Source of the DNA: Nipponacmea schrenckii
Taxonomy: Eukaryota; Mollusca; Gastropoda; Lottiidae
Length of the DNA stretch: 64,000 nt
Reading direction: 5' to 3'
NCBI GenBank assembly: GCA_030562195.1
Contig: JAUJPP010000011.1
Span: 11,160,001-11,224,000, forward strand
The notes beneath the pieces are model-generated. The model was not told the DNA's origin. It saw only the letters and a program-made list of their open reading frames with translations, and searched no databases. The position numbers and the translations under genes were made by a program. This document shows, piece after piece, positions 23,136-35,657 of the stretch (positions within the stretch are counted from its first letter, which is position 1; each line of letters begins with the position of its first letter).

Positions 23136-24362
23136 CTTGAAAACATTTGTCTTTCTAGTTCGGTTAAAGAATTTAATATTTCCTGATTTGCTGTTTCCTT
23201 CCAGTTTGGTCTACTTTCATAGGCTGAGATAAGAAGATGTGATGATTCTGATCCTCTTCTTTTGTTTAATAATATTACTCGAGACATTGTTACCTCGGCT
23301 AATTGTCGCCATATTTCACGTTTTGGATTTCTTTGAAGGGTTTCTTTTAAATTTTTCATGCTTTTTGACAGGTAAGTTTTGAATTTGACCAGATCTTCAG
23401 TTAATGGCAGGACATCTGGTTTATTAAATTTATTTGTTTTTAAGGTTGCTAGAGCAATGGTCGATATGGTGTCAGCCCACTCATGAGTCATTAATTTGGT
23501 AAAGGCTATTGTTTCATTTTCGGATACAGGATCTTCATTTCTTAATGAGATTCCAAATTTAATTTGTGCAGCTTTATTCAAATTGTGCCCAAGTCTTAAG
23601 GCCAATCCTGGTTTATTAAAAATTGTGATGCCCTCCTCACTTTCATGAAATCCTGTTAAAGATTTGACTGCATTCAACACCTGATCAAAGTGTTTTCCAG
23701 ATAGAGCTTCATATAATTGATCCACCTTCATAGGTCCAACCTTGTTTATTTCCATTTTCAGGCGAATCAATTGCCTCATTCGTTGAGAAATGTTATTTTT
23801 GCGCCTTATCCCAAGCTTGTCCAGTAGAATCTGGCCAAATTTAATGGTAAGTTTGTCTTTTACTATTTCATTTCCTATTTCATCTCGTTGAGTTGACAAT
23901 TTTTGTAGCAATTTGTCAGCTTCGTGTATGTTGGTTTGCTCTGGTTTAAGCGCTGCTGACAACATTAGTCTTGCCTTGGCCTGGACTGTTGTTCTGAGAG
24001 GATCAGCACCAGCAGGACTATCAAAACATGTTTTCACGTGTCGCCACAATTCATCTTTGCGGCAAAATGTAAGACAATAGATGCATGGTAAATATTGGGA
24101 GCCATAAATTTTTTTTTATTTTTTGGGGTTTTGGCAACAATAATTTCAAAATTGTTCTTTGAAAGTTGATTAATATTATATTTAAAGTTTCCTTTGTTTT
24201 TTATGAGTCGAATTTTCTTTCTTCTATCTGCACCCCTAGCAGCATTTGCGGCTGCCACTTCAATTTCCTCTCCATGTTTTGAAAAAAGGTGATCACATAT
24301 TCTATGTGATAGAAGTTTATCACAATACAGACAGGCTAATTTCTTTTTTTTTATCCTTTTTT
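23136..24362 (-). pseudogene. Tyrosine-recombinase-like family, N-terminal exon
   Basis: The exon starts after TTCAAATAG at 24362 and ends at TTTTCAAG|GTAAG (23136, phase 2). It encodes a C2H2-like finger (CLYCDKLLSHRICDHLFSKH), a basic stretch, and after a break a second finger-like region (CIYCLTFCRKDELWRHVKTC). A long helical part follows, with SQRMRQLIRLKMEINKVGP, LALRLGHNLNKAAQIKFG and TLKTNKFNKPDVLPLTED. This is the N-terminal half of a widespread metazoan family whose C-terminus is a tyrosine-recombinase-like domain. One frame break lies in an A9 run near 24115 (one base lost). Catalytic exons are not found downstream, where pearl repeats begin. Its phase-2 end fits the first exon of the paralogue at 43340. 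Confidence 0.6.
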
Positions 24363-24479
24363 CTATTTGAAGAAACTGAAAAAATCAAAATAGTGGTTTA
24401 GTCCAAGGTGAACAATGAAAGGGAAAAATGAAGCACTGTTGCAGTTTCGTAACCTCCTGCAGAGCTACAAAAAAAAAAA

Positions 24480-26500
24480 AAATAGCTTGTCAGGTAAGGT
24501 AATATATGCCCACTGGCAGCTTTGATTTTGAAGAAAAACATTTTACAGTACATTAACAATACCTTGTATGAAACAAACTTTGTTTTTAACTTTTGGGGGG
24601 ATACTGAACAATATTTTACCATATTTTGTCAAAATCTAGCAAGAATCGAGCCTTTAAGTATCAATGAGCTAAAACACGTTTTCAAAAAGAAGGGCAATAA
24701 CTCATACCGGTACAAAATATTTTGCAACTTGTCTGAATTTCAACAGAGCTAACAAATGGGTCATAAAAAAAACTATACCAAGATTCATTAATATCAATAA
24801 AGAATTGTGCCTTGTAGAGTGTTTACTAAAAATTAAAAACTAAATATTGAATGCGTTTTCAAGAACAAGGACAATATTATAACTGATACTAAATATTTTT
24901 CGATGTATCTGTTTTTTGATAGGGTTCATTCTTTGCTGATTGCAAACATTCACACTAAGTTTCATCCAAATTCATAAAAAATTGTGCATTCTAAAGAGTT
25001 ACAAAGCTAAAAATTAAATGCGTTTTCCACCGAAATATCGTGTCTGACAGCGTTTTTCACTCCCATTAGCTATAGGGTGCAACTCGTGCTCTCTCTACAG
25101 GCTACAATTCTTTAGGGATTATTTTAATTTTTTGTATGTGTGTCAATATCATTATGAAGATGTGCACTATTGAATTTGACGATGATTTGATAATTTTCTT
25201 CAGAGATATTGCATAAAACTCTGATACCGCGTTTCATTTTTTTTTTGCTCGTGCTCACTCTACAGGCAACAATTCTCTATGTATTCTTTCGATTGTTTGT
25301 ATGTTTGTCAATATCATTATGAAGATGTGCAATGTCAAATTTGGGGTTTATCCAATAATTTTATTCAGTGGTATCACATAAAACTTTGATATCGCAGTCG
25401 TTTTCCAGTTCACATGGTAGTATGAAGTACCGGTTATTTGAATATTAAATTATCAGTTATTGCCCATATTCTTCTTTTTAGCTTGTAAACATAAGGCACA
25501 ATACTTGACTGATTTTGACAAAACTAGATGTGAGAGTGTGTGCTAATATAAGGAATATGAACACTATCGATAATCAACAAAATGAGATGCATTTATGAGT
25601 TCATTGCCTTTGTGCTACAAACTCTTCTATTTTTAACAAAAGCTGCCAGAGGGCGTATTTACCTTGCCTGGCAAGCTATCTTTAATAACTTGAATTAGTG
25701 ACCCGTTTTTAACCGAACGTCATCTGAAATGACTATATCAAAGAGAAATGGAGATACGGAAACTTATTCCGACTGGTTGAAAAGTCAGATTAATTGAATT
25801 CCTTGCCTAAGAAACGATTGTGAGTTTTCGTTTTCGTTGGTCTCTTGATGGATTTTGAATCAAATTTGGTGTTTGTGTTTGTTATCATCCAAGGATAGAG
25901 TCTATTGAAAATCAGACCAATTCAAAACTATTTAATGAGTTATTGCCCTTGTTTGCCTAACAAATTTGTTGTGAATACGATGGATAGCTGGTTTCTTGAA
26001 GGATTTTGACAAAATTTAGCGAGTGTTTTAGTTAACACACATGTATGAAGCCTATTGAAAATCAGACCAATCAAAAATTATTTAATCAGTTCTTTTGAAA
26101 ATTTTAGGCCAAAAATGTCCGAAATATCTTGTGTCCTCTCTACAGCCCACAATTTTTGACCGATCTTTTTCAAATTGGTATATGGATTATTGGGGACATA
26201 ATGAGGACCCCTATTGATTTTGGTCCAATCAGATAATTTTTGACTGAGATAAAGCATTCGATTTGCGTTGAAATAATGTGCTGTGGACACGATAGAGAGT
26301 CAGTTTCTTGATGGATTTTGACCAAATTTGGTGTGTGGTTTTTGTTATCATCCAAGGATAAAACATTGAAAATCAGACCAATCAAAAATTATTTAATAAA
26401 TTATTGCCCTTTATTTACATTATTTACATGGTAATGTGGTATGATAGTATCACCCCACTCTGCTTATTAAGTTTGTGAAGCTGTCTTTATTTTCAGCCAC
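24480..26500. repeat. Pearl-type repeats, both orientations
   Basis: Contains pieces of the same repeat family: inverted boundary block near 24485-24520, CACTCTACAGGCTACAATTC units at about 25090 and 25255, and a near-exact repeat of 22690-22920 at 25420-25690 (including AATGAGATGCATTTATGAGT). No coding sequence is recognised. Confidence 0.6.
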
Positions 26501-29500
26501 AGGATCTTCACTTTTTATACGCCCACACATTAATGAGGGCTTGGACGTAAAACTCCATTCATTTATTTCATTTTATTATACGCCCATCATGAAATGGGGG
26601 CGTATATTGTCGTCACCCAGGCCCTTGTCCGTCCACACTTGTCGTTAACACTCTAGAGGGCACAATTCTTGATGGATTTTGACGAAACTTGGTGTGAATG
26701 TTCGTAATCACCCAAGGATGAACCCTATCGAAAATCAGCGAAATCGAAAAATATTTAGTATGATTTATTGCCCTTATTTGTGAAAACGCGTTCAATTTTT
26801 AGGTCGTTAACACTCTAGAGGGCACAATTCTTGATGGATTTTGACGAAACTTGGTGTGAATGTTCGTAATCACCCAAGGACAACTTATTGATATCTTTCA
26901 GACGTTATAATATTAATTTTGATGCATACTTTATCATTCAACTAATATCGTTGAAAAGATGGCTGGTCATTAGGTTCGTGTCTAGATCTGCGAGTATGTA
27001 TACGGAGCCAGGCAAGATGCGAAGTTTCGCATTAAGTATGTTTTGCCTCCCATTCCCTTTAAACTTTCATTCCTTATGTTGCCTTATACTATGACTCCAG
27101 TTTGTAGAAAATTATTTGAGTAACCATGACGTTATGACGTCATCATTTTAACAGTCTTTTCTTCTTTTATTATGATTGTGTTTTCACTCCCTGAGGAAGT
27201 GTGTTTTTACCCACACGAAACGTTGGAGAACACATGGAAATGTGGACGTATATTGCCGTTGCCCCTGTCTGTCGGTCCGTCAACATTTCTTGTGAACACG
27301 ATAGAGACTACAGTTTTTTATACGCCCTCACATGAAATGTAGGGCGTATATTGTGATCAACTTTCTGTCTGTCTATCTGTCGTCTGTATTTGTCGAGATG
27401 TCGTCTGTTCACAATTGCTTGTCCTCACTCTACAGACTACAGTTTTGATTGGATTTTAATAATTTTTGGTATGTGAGTTCATGGCATCACTTTTTAGCGG
27501 AGAAATAGTGTCCGATTTCGGAAAAATGCGAGTAACTTTGCTTGTGCTCACTCTACAAACTACAGCTTTGATTGCATTTTAATAAGTACTCTACTAAAGT
27601 GACAATTTTGATTCATATTTAGTCTGATTTCATGGTACATTTATGAATTTTTGCCCATTATCTGATAAAATGGAACACAGGCCTCAATTTAAGCGGCGAA
27701 CGCTCGTTCGGGTTGCCTGTAGGTCGCCAGTATGCCAAAACCGGCGAACGTCTTTCCGTTCACCAATGGCAAGTGCCAACTGAGAGTAATAAATTTGTCG
27801 GTCAATAAGATGCTTCTCTTGAGAGCTGACAATTTGACATCAAACATCGTTTTTATACGCCCACATGAAAATGTGGATGTATATTGCCATCACCCCTGTT
27901 CGTCCGTCGGTCCGTCCGTCCGTCAACAATTACTTGTGTACTGTATGCGATACAGGCCAGAGTTTTTATCCGATTCGTATGAAACTTGGTATGTGTCTTT
28001 GTTATCATAAAATCTCGGTTCCTTTTGAAAACCAGCTTTCTTTCTTTTACGGTTGGTGTGTTTTGCCTTCTAACATAGCGAAAATCTGTACAGGCTACAA
28101 TTTTTATCAGATCTTTACAAAACTTGGTATGTGTCTTTGGTATCATAAAATCTCGGTTCCTTTCAAAAACCAGTTTTCTGACTTTTACGGTTGATAAGTT
28201 TTGTCTTTTAACTTAGTAAAAATTTCTCAAATTTAGCATAGAAGTTACATTTCTTATCCGTTCTTGATGAAACTTGGTATGCATGTATGTATTGATGAGA
28301 TTTAGGTCAAGTTTGAATTTAAAAATTGGATTATTGATTTTGGAGTTATTGCCCTTGACTTAGTAAAAACGCAGCTTTGATATGAGAAAATTCATAAGTG
28401 ACTCATTAAAGATTTTATCATTTCTGACAGCTGCCAGTTGGCGTATGTTACCTTGCCTGGCAAGTTATCTTTTATTAATTGAATTTATCAATTTTGGGGA
28501 CTGTTAGATCGACACGTAGACTCCGTCGCCCAGATCGGCGTTTTGTTTGGGCTCCCTGGTAGATTGAGACTAAAATAACAGGGCTGTGGTCGTTTCACAG
28601 TTCTAACCGTTCTGCGCAGACATAACCGAAATTTAATGCATTCGCACGCTGAATTTATATAATTAGATTGAATGTAAAAATGAGTGAATATTAATTCAGT
28701 AATTTTGATATTACCATCAGCTATGAACGCTCCAAAAATTAATCGTGCAGATGTCCGACATGCTTCCTCCGCCTGACATGACTTATGTATACAGAACGAA
28801 CTGCACCGTGAATCAATCGACTTCTAAAAATAACTGTCCAATCAAAATGAAGTACTCAATAAAATTTTTATGAAACGAAGTTTGAGATAATATTAAATTT
28901 AGAAATACAGTCACGTATGATAAACTACCGGTGATTAAAAATTAAATAAAAAAGATGGCTTTGTTATTATTGGATCTAATAGCATATTGACATTATGATA
29001 ACATAATGTGAAAACTTCAAAATTTCGTTTTTGGTAAAAGTAAAGTTACGCTAAAATTACAGAAAACAAAGCGAAAGTATATTATCGGGAGAAAATGGAT
29101 CAAATTATCATCTTAATTAGGGGATTAATTAATCAGGCAACAATAATTTTGTTACTTGACGGGATTAACGTGGGCTACAGCCAATTAATAACTATAAAGA
29201 ATGATATTTTATTGATTTATGGTCAAGAAATTAGACGTTGAAAACGGTAGGTCCCGTAAAATTATGGTCAAGAAAAATCAGTAGAATTGAATCTCCGGGC
29301 GGTAGAGCGGTATACAGCATCCAAAAGCGGTAGAAACCCGACAAAAGCGGCAGATTACACATGTATGAATAAAAAATATTTTTAGTCACACGTGTGTTGA
29401 AAAACAACATGTCCAAAGAGAGAGACTGTTTCCCTCAAAAACATTTTCATCGTGGGATTTTAGCTACAAATCTCTGACTCAATTGCAGTATAGGATAATG

Positions 29501-29984
29501 CCTGTCAAATGAAGCATGGATTTATAGTGTATTAAACTTGTATTGCAATGAACAAGTTTTATTTACAGCACATGGTAACCTGTTTCGAAATAGGTTACCA
29601 TCAAGTATTTTCTGGTAACCTGCAAAAAGGTTGCCATCACATACCGCTAAATTGAGGCCTGGGAACATGAATTTTTGCCCATTATCTGATAAGCCTGAGG
29701 AGGGCGTATCTGCACGCTTTGCGTGCCTATCTTATTTGATTTCAATGATACTTAGTGTAAACATTTATCTTGGTGAGATCTTGGTCAAGTTCAAATTTGA
29801 CGACTTTTCGACAAACGATTTTTGAATTATTGCACTTGACATGGCAAAAATTCGTCAAAATTTGTTTGTAAACGCAATAGGGACTAGAGTTTTCAACTGA
29901 TTTCAATGAAACATGGTGTGCTGATTGGTATGAGATCTTGGTCGAGTCCGAATTTGATGTCTTTTCGACGAACGGTTTTTGATA

Positions 29985-30140
29985 GAGGGGGGGAAACTAC
30001 TATCTCGTAGTTCCGGGAAAGCACGGGCCTAGGAATCAGACCTAATTTTTATTTCCTCGCACCGATCGGGATTCGAACCCACGGCACCTAGTCGCCTAGC
30101 AGACGACAGTCCAACTCGCTAACCACTGAGCCATTCACCA
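29985..30140 (-). mobile_element. tRNA-headed SINE fragment
   Basis: On the minus strand the head has an A-box-like TGGCTCAGTGGTTAGCGAG and a B-box GGGTTCGAATCCCGATCGG. A short body (GTGCTTTCCCGGAACTACG) and a G/C-rich tail follow. It interrupts a pearl-type repeat whose CAAATTTGTTTGTGAA block continues on the far side. It is a different SINE from that at 12724. Confidence 0.65.
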
Positions 30141-31159
30141 CAAATTTGTTTGTGAATACAATAGAGACTAGAGTTTTCAACTGATTTCAATGAAACTTGG
30201 TGTGCTCATTGGTATTGATGAGATCTTGGTCAAGTTCGAATTTGACGACTTTTCGACGAATGGTTTTTGAGTTATTGCCCTTGATTTGGCAAAAATGCGC
30301 CAAAATTTGTTTGTCAACACAATAGAGACTAGAGTTATCAACTGACTTCAATGAAACTTGGTGTGATCATTGGCATTGGTCAAATTCGAATATGACAACT
30401 TTTGCATTTACGGTTTTTGAGTTACTGCCCTTGACTTGGCAAAAATGTGTCAAAATTTGCATGTGAACACAATAGTGACTATAGAGTTTACAAATGATTT
30501 CAATGAAACTTGGTGTGATCATTGGTATTGATGAGATCTTGGTCAAGTTCGAAATTTGGCGACTTTTGCGAAAAACGATTTTTGAGTTATTGCCCTTGAT
30601 TGGCAAAAATGAGTCAAAATTTGTTTGTGAACATAGTTTTCAACTGATTTCAATGAAACTTGGTGTGCTCACTGGTATTGATGAGATATTAGTCAAGTTC
30701 GAATTTGACGACTTTTTATACGCCCACATGGAAATGTGGTGATTCAAAGAGAAAAAGCAGGCAGCAATAATCAATCACAGAAGACTTTCTGATGGGATCA
30801 CCAATACCACTAGTAGTACAGCGATTCATTTGATGTATACTGAACTTGGTGAATTAAATAATAAAATTGACAACAAATAGCCAACGTTTCGTCAAAAAAG
30901 TTTTGACTTCTTCAGGGAAAGAACTAAATTACAAATGGTGGAAGGCAGTTAGATTAATGACAATATGTTCTCCTAAAATTTATGACGTCTTAAACTTAGA
31001 AACCTCAAAACAAAGGGGTAAGAGAGTGTGAACAATGACCCCATGACGTCAGAAGATTTATGACATGACGCCACAATCTTAAGATTCCATATCTATAAAG
31101 TCTGAAAGATGACTCCAGAAAAAACATTATATAAAACATGGTATAAAACAAGATAAAAA

Positions 31160-31362
31160 AAAATGAGATAAAAAATCTAGACAGGAAGATAAAACTTTAG
31201 AGGGGGGGAGATTAGGAACTAAAATTTAGCTATTTTGAAACCTCTTCAAGTCTATGACTTGACTGTGTATGGCCCAATGGTTTTAATGAACTTAACCCAG
31301 GTTCCTAATCTTCCCCTCCTAAAGTTTTATCTTCCTGTCTAGATTTTTTATCTCATTTTTAT
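31160..31362. repeat. Fold-back repeat with about 58-bp arms
   Basis: ATGAGATAAAAAATCTAGAC, then AGGAAGATAAAACTTTAG and GATTAGGAAC in the left arm, are repeated in inverse in the right arm ending ATCTCATTTTTATACG. The loop is about 85 bp. The right arm runs directly into a TATACGCCC hairpin. Confidence 0.75.
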
Positions 31363-32000
31363 ACGCCCACCAATATATTGGGGGCGTATATTGTGATCAC
31401 CCTGGCGGTCTGTTGGTCCGTCGGTCTGTTCACATTTATCTCGTGCTCACTCTACAGGTTAAAATTCTTTATGGATTCTTATGATTTTTTTTTTGTGGGT
31501 CAGTATGAAGATGATCCCTATCGATTTTCGTGATGATCGGAAAATTTTTCACCAAAATATCGTGTCTGACTTAGCCTTTTCACTCCATAACCTATAGGGT
31601 GTAACTTGTGCTCACTCTACAGGCTGCAATTCTTTATGGATTCTTTTGATTTTTATACGACCACACATAAATGTGGGCGTATATTGTAGTCGCCCCTGTC
31701 TGTCCGTCTGTCTGTCCACAATTGTTGAGGACACGATAGAGACCACATTTCTTGATGGATTTTGACCAAATTTGGTGTGTGTGTGTTTGTTATCACCCAA
31801 GGAAGAAGCCTATTGAAAATCAGACCAATCGGAAAATATTTAATGAGTTATTGCCCTTGTTTTTATACGCCCACATTATAATGTGGTCGTATATTGTTGT
31901 CGCCCTTGTCCTTCGGTCCGTCGGTCCGTTCCCACAAATGATACGTTCAGGGACTTTTTTTTAGTCCAAATAAGCCTTCTGCAACCTTTTTGCTTGTGCG

Positions 32001-33064
32001 CCCAGTTGCATAAGAAAATTGTCCGAAGGTAAGTTAAAACTGTTCTTCTGGGCCTAAAATGTCCACATGCAAAAGTTGCACAAAAATTTTAGTCCGTTTA
32101 TTGTCCATAGATTTAGTCGATAAATAGTGACACATTTCACTTATTAGTTTTTAGAGAAAAAGTTTTATGGACAAAGCATATGCAATTAAAAAACAACCAA
32201 TGACAATCAAGTGAATTGACCAATCATATACATGTAATTATTTTTTGCGCATGTGTAATTCCATTGTTGGTGCACTTAAAGCTTTTGTAGGTAAGAAAGG
32301 TACCTTAAACAACTTTTTGTCTATAATTTTATTCAACTTTGTTCAGCCATTTTTTATGTCTACAAAATGGAGACAGACTCTATTATTATAATAAGTTTTC
32401 TTATCATAACTGTTCTTTGTTTGTGCTTGATAAGCATTGCGACCATTCTAACATTTCAAGTCGTCCGTATTATGTACACAAGATTGACAGGATTATTTAT
32501 CCATGGAACCCGTGTAGTATAAAGGAAATCGGTATTATTTTATTATTATTATTTTCTTCCGTCTTCCTTCTTCAGTAGATGGTTTTATCATTTAATGGAC
32601 ACCCCAAGTTAAGTATATTAGGCTATATATACGTTTAAATCAAGATGTGATTAGGCTTTTTAAGTATGAGAACCGTGGCAGGAATTCGACACGCTCTTAA
32701 ACTTGAAGTTAATGAAATTTTCTGTGGCGAAAAACGCACATGGGAAAAGCAAATACGCATGGTGTTTCAATTTTTTTTTTCAAAGAATAACCTTTTAACA
32801 CACATGCTATAATAAGAGGCGTTCGGGTGAAATTGATGCTATAAGGTAATTACCAACTCCTAGAAATCAAATGATTATTAAATTTTATTTTACAGTGAAC
32901 AAAGTTGACCTGGTAACAGCAATATGACATTTGGATCATTTTTACTTACAAAAGAATAAGCATAGACTTCACCAAACATGAAATCCACAGTATCGTTTTC
33001 TATTAAGAGTAAATGTTGATGTTTCCAAGGAGCATTCAATTTATATCTTTGTTTTAAATTTTAG
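32001..33064. other. No gene recognised
   Basis: No domain or spliced exon is recognised. The N-terminal exon of the plus-strand gene that follows was looked for here but not found. Confidence 0.45.
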
Positions 33065-35319
33065 TGTCAAAAGTTATTTAACAAGAAGGAAAGATTTATC
33101 AGACGTTGATAAAAGTTTAATCGGAGAACTATCAGCTCTAGAAAAATATCTCTTGGAAGCCCAAGATCTGATGATGGTACGTGGAAAGGTAAGCAAGATA
33201 TGCAACAAATTATATGTTTTATATTTTTCTTAACATATTTCTTTGATAAATCAAATTGGTACTAGATGCAATTTACATGAGGTTTCCTGTCTAATAATTA
33301 AACTATTAATTAAAACTATTAATTTAAAGTGATATATTTTTCCTTAGTGGGGGGAAAATTTGAAATAGTGGAAACTTGAGTATAATGATGCATTTCTTGT
33401 CTACTGAAACGGCGAGTTAATTATATATGTAGAATATGTGAGTTGAAGTAGTGATTTTTAAACTTGACTTATGAACTGGTTTTAATAGCATAATTACTAG
33501 AGAATGTGAAAATAACTGTAAAATATCAATTAGTATGTCAATAATTTGACTGTCAACTTATGATTTGAAAACAGATAATGTATAACTGATTAACTATTCA
33601 ACACTAATATAAATGTGTATGAAATTTTTAGACTTTTGTGTAAGATATTAAATAAAATCTACTTAAATAGATTAAAGGGGCACAATCTTGATTTTTAGGG
33701 GTCGTTTTGGGCCTTGGTTACATTTAAACAGTCCTCAGAAATACTCAAGCTCTAAGAAAATCGCAAAATACCTTGAAATATACCTCAAAAATTTCACTTT
33801 TTATTTTTTTTCGTGCTGTACGCGGCTGGTCTTCAGTCAGTCTGAAAATTGTGTGTCCTGTTGACAAAATCTACAATTGTTATTACATGTACTTTCTTTT
33901 TGTTTTATCAGTGTGGGCCTGCGCAGTAGTCTATTTATAACTCTTTGATTTTCCAATATGGCGGGACGTTCATAATGTCTTAAGACATTATGATTTTCAA
34001 ACACGGATAAATATGTATACTCATGGATTTGAAGGCTCAAATTTCAATGGTAAGCTCTGTAGACTATTTTTGATTAGCTAACCAAAAGATTTTATGTGTT
34101 TGAGGCTGTCGGATGATTGTCCGAAACAAATCAAGACTGTGCACTTTAAGAGAAGTGATTATTTCCTGAATATCTGGACAAGTAACTGAGTAATATTTAT
34201 GAATCAGTAATTAGTTACTTTTTATATCAATTAGTTATGGGAGCCAGCAGATGTTACGAATCGTTAAAAAAGATTTGCTCTGATCTAAATCTCCAGAATC
34301 CTGAAAACATTAATAGCGTTACACAAAGAAAATACACTGCCACACTTTCTCAGGTAAATATTTTACTTGTACTTGAAGTTTTAGGTCTTTGGTATTGGTG
34401 GCTGATAGTCTTAAGTTTCCTGTATTCCATCACTCTCGTATTAGCATTCTATTTTTTAAAGGGACAGGTTCTGGAATATAGACCTTAAGCCCCACCCTAG
34501 CGACAGGCTGGCATGGTAGATGTTGTCAGCAATGCATGCTTTTGTTCCATGAAATTATTTCACATTCCTTAACATTCCACTTTCAGTTAAATAACATATT
34601 TTTTCCCATTTGTATTCCAGGTCATCGACTTAAGTCCCAATCAGTTAGAATGGGTTTGTAAACATCTAGGTCATACCAAAAGGGTTCACACTGAACATTA
34701 CCAGCAAATGTCAGGTTTTATAGAGCGAACTTCCATTAGCAAACTACTCCTGATTCAAGATCTAAATCTTACAAAACAATACGCTGGAAAAAAATTAGAT
34801 GAAATCTCCTTTGAAGGTATGTTCTATAATGATTGATAAAGGTTTGGTGTTGAATCACTTCAGATAGAAAACAAAAATTAAAATAGTATCAAATGGCACT
34901 GTGATTTCATATTTGTTAAAGAGCTCCACCCAAAATTAGTGAGAACATTTTAAATTAGAACATTTTTATTCTTTTTTCCAGATCTTGTTACATCTACAGA
35001 TACTTCGAATAATGACTCTGATGATGAGAGTAGTATTCCAAATGTAGCTACCAAACGCCATAGAAATTCCGATTCAGATTATGAACCAGAAATTTCTCAA
35101 AGAAAACAAAGCAAGAAAGGCAAAGGGTCCAAGAGAATTAGATGGACTTCTGAACAGATTCAAGAAATTGAAACACTATTTCCGAACCACTTAAAAAATA
35201 AAACAACACCTGGAAAAAAAGAATGTTTAAAGATTCCAAAATGCAGTGAAATACTCAAAGTAAAGCACTATACTGATATTGTGAAGAAAATATCAAACAT
35301 GAATCACAAAAAAAAGTAA
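33065..35319 (+). pseudogene. Tyrosine-recombinase-like paralogue, plus strand, one exon lost
   Basis: Exons read 33065-33188, 34235-34353, 34621-34816 and 34982-35319 (stop), all bounded by AG and GT and in compatible phase, except that the exon expected between the first two is missing. The third exon has VCKHLGHTKRVHTEHYQ, with His and Tyr nine residues apart, as in box II of tyrosine recombinases (GH...Y). The second has TQRKYTAT at the position of the L-R-[HK]-x-x-A-T motif, with Gln for Leu. The last exon is an acidic/serine linker and a basic, homeodomain/SANT-like tail (RIRWTSEQIQEIETLF). Exon lengths 119 and 196 equal those of the minus-strand paralogue. The missing exon has length 127 in the paralogue, so its loss breaks the frame; a MITE occupies that intron. 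Probably non-functional. Confidence 0.6.
33672..34149. mobile_element. MITE with TTAA ends, 478 bp (copy 1)
   Basis: The ends are TTAAAGGGGCACAATCTTGA and the inverse TCAAGACTGTGCACTTTAA with TTAA at both edges. It is nearly identical, in opposite orientation, to 47087-47565. Both copies keep a 67-codon open frame in the same place, most simply because they are young copies. It lies in the intron of the plus-strand tyrosine-recombinase-like gene. Confidence 0.9.
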
Positions 35320-35657
35320 AATTTTGTAGGCGTTTTAGTATAAAGACATTAAGTTTGTACGTCTTTTTGTGTGTGTTATTGTTTTTGTTTATTTTGGATA
35401 AAGAATAACTTAGAGGTAAAGGATACCTAAAACTAATTACAGTAGAACCTGCATTCAGAGACCACTCAAGGGAATATTCTTGAACTGGGACACATCATGC
35501 CTATTTCAGTTGGGTACGATAGACTGAGAAGATATATTTATCCATTTTAATGCGGGGGAATTTGGAGAAATAAAAAAAAATCAACCTGCCCGCCCACACA
35601 ATTTTTTCCCCAGGTAATTGCCCGAGAACCAAGATATTTTTTTTCATGGCCTTATAC

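Larger units (their letters stand above)
26510..32000. repeat. Nested pearl-type elements with TATACGCCC hairpin ends
   Basis: At least seven hairpins of the form TATACGCCCA...TGGGCGTATA occur near 26516, 26574, 27318, 27853, 30717, 31359, 31653 and 31863. Each is usually followed by TATTG(T/C)CGTCACCC and by runs of GTCCGTCCGTC. They introduce repeat bodies with TTATTGCCCTTG and TGAAACTTGGTGTG. Several start within the body of another element, showing nested insertion. Short open frames here are repeat artefacts. Confidence 0.65.

Noticed and set aside
27732..28194. Overlapping frames of 92-109 codons on both strands
   Set aside because: They are built from pearl-type repeats and a TATACGCCC hairpin; no conserved protein features.
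30058..30140. tRNA gene on the minus strand
   Set aside because: The boxes are good, but the sequence is fused to a SINE-like body and interrupts a repeat; no independent gene context.
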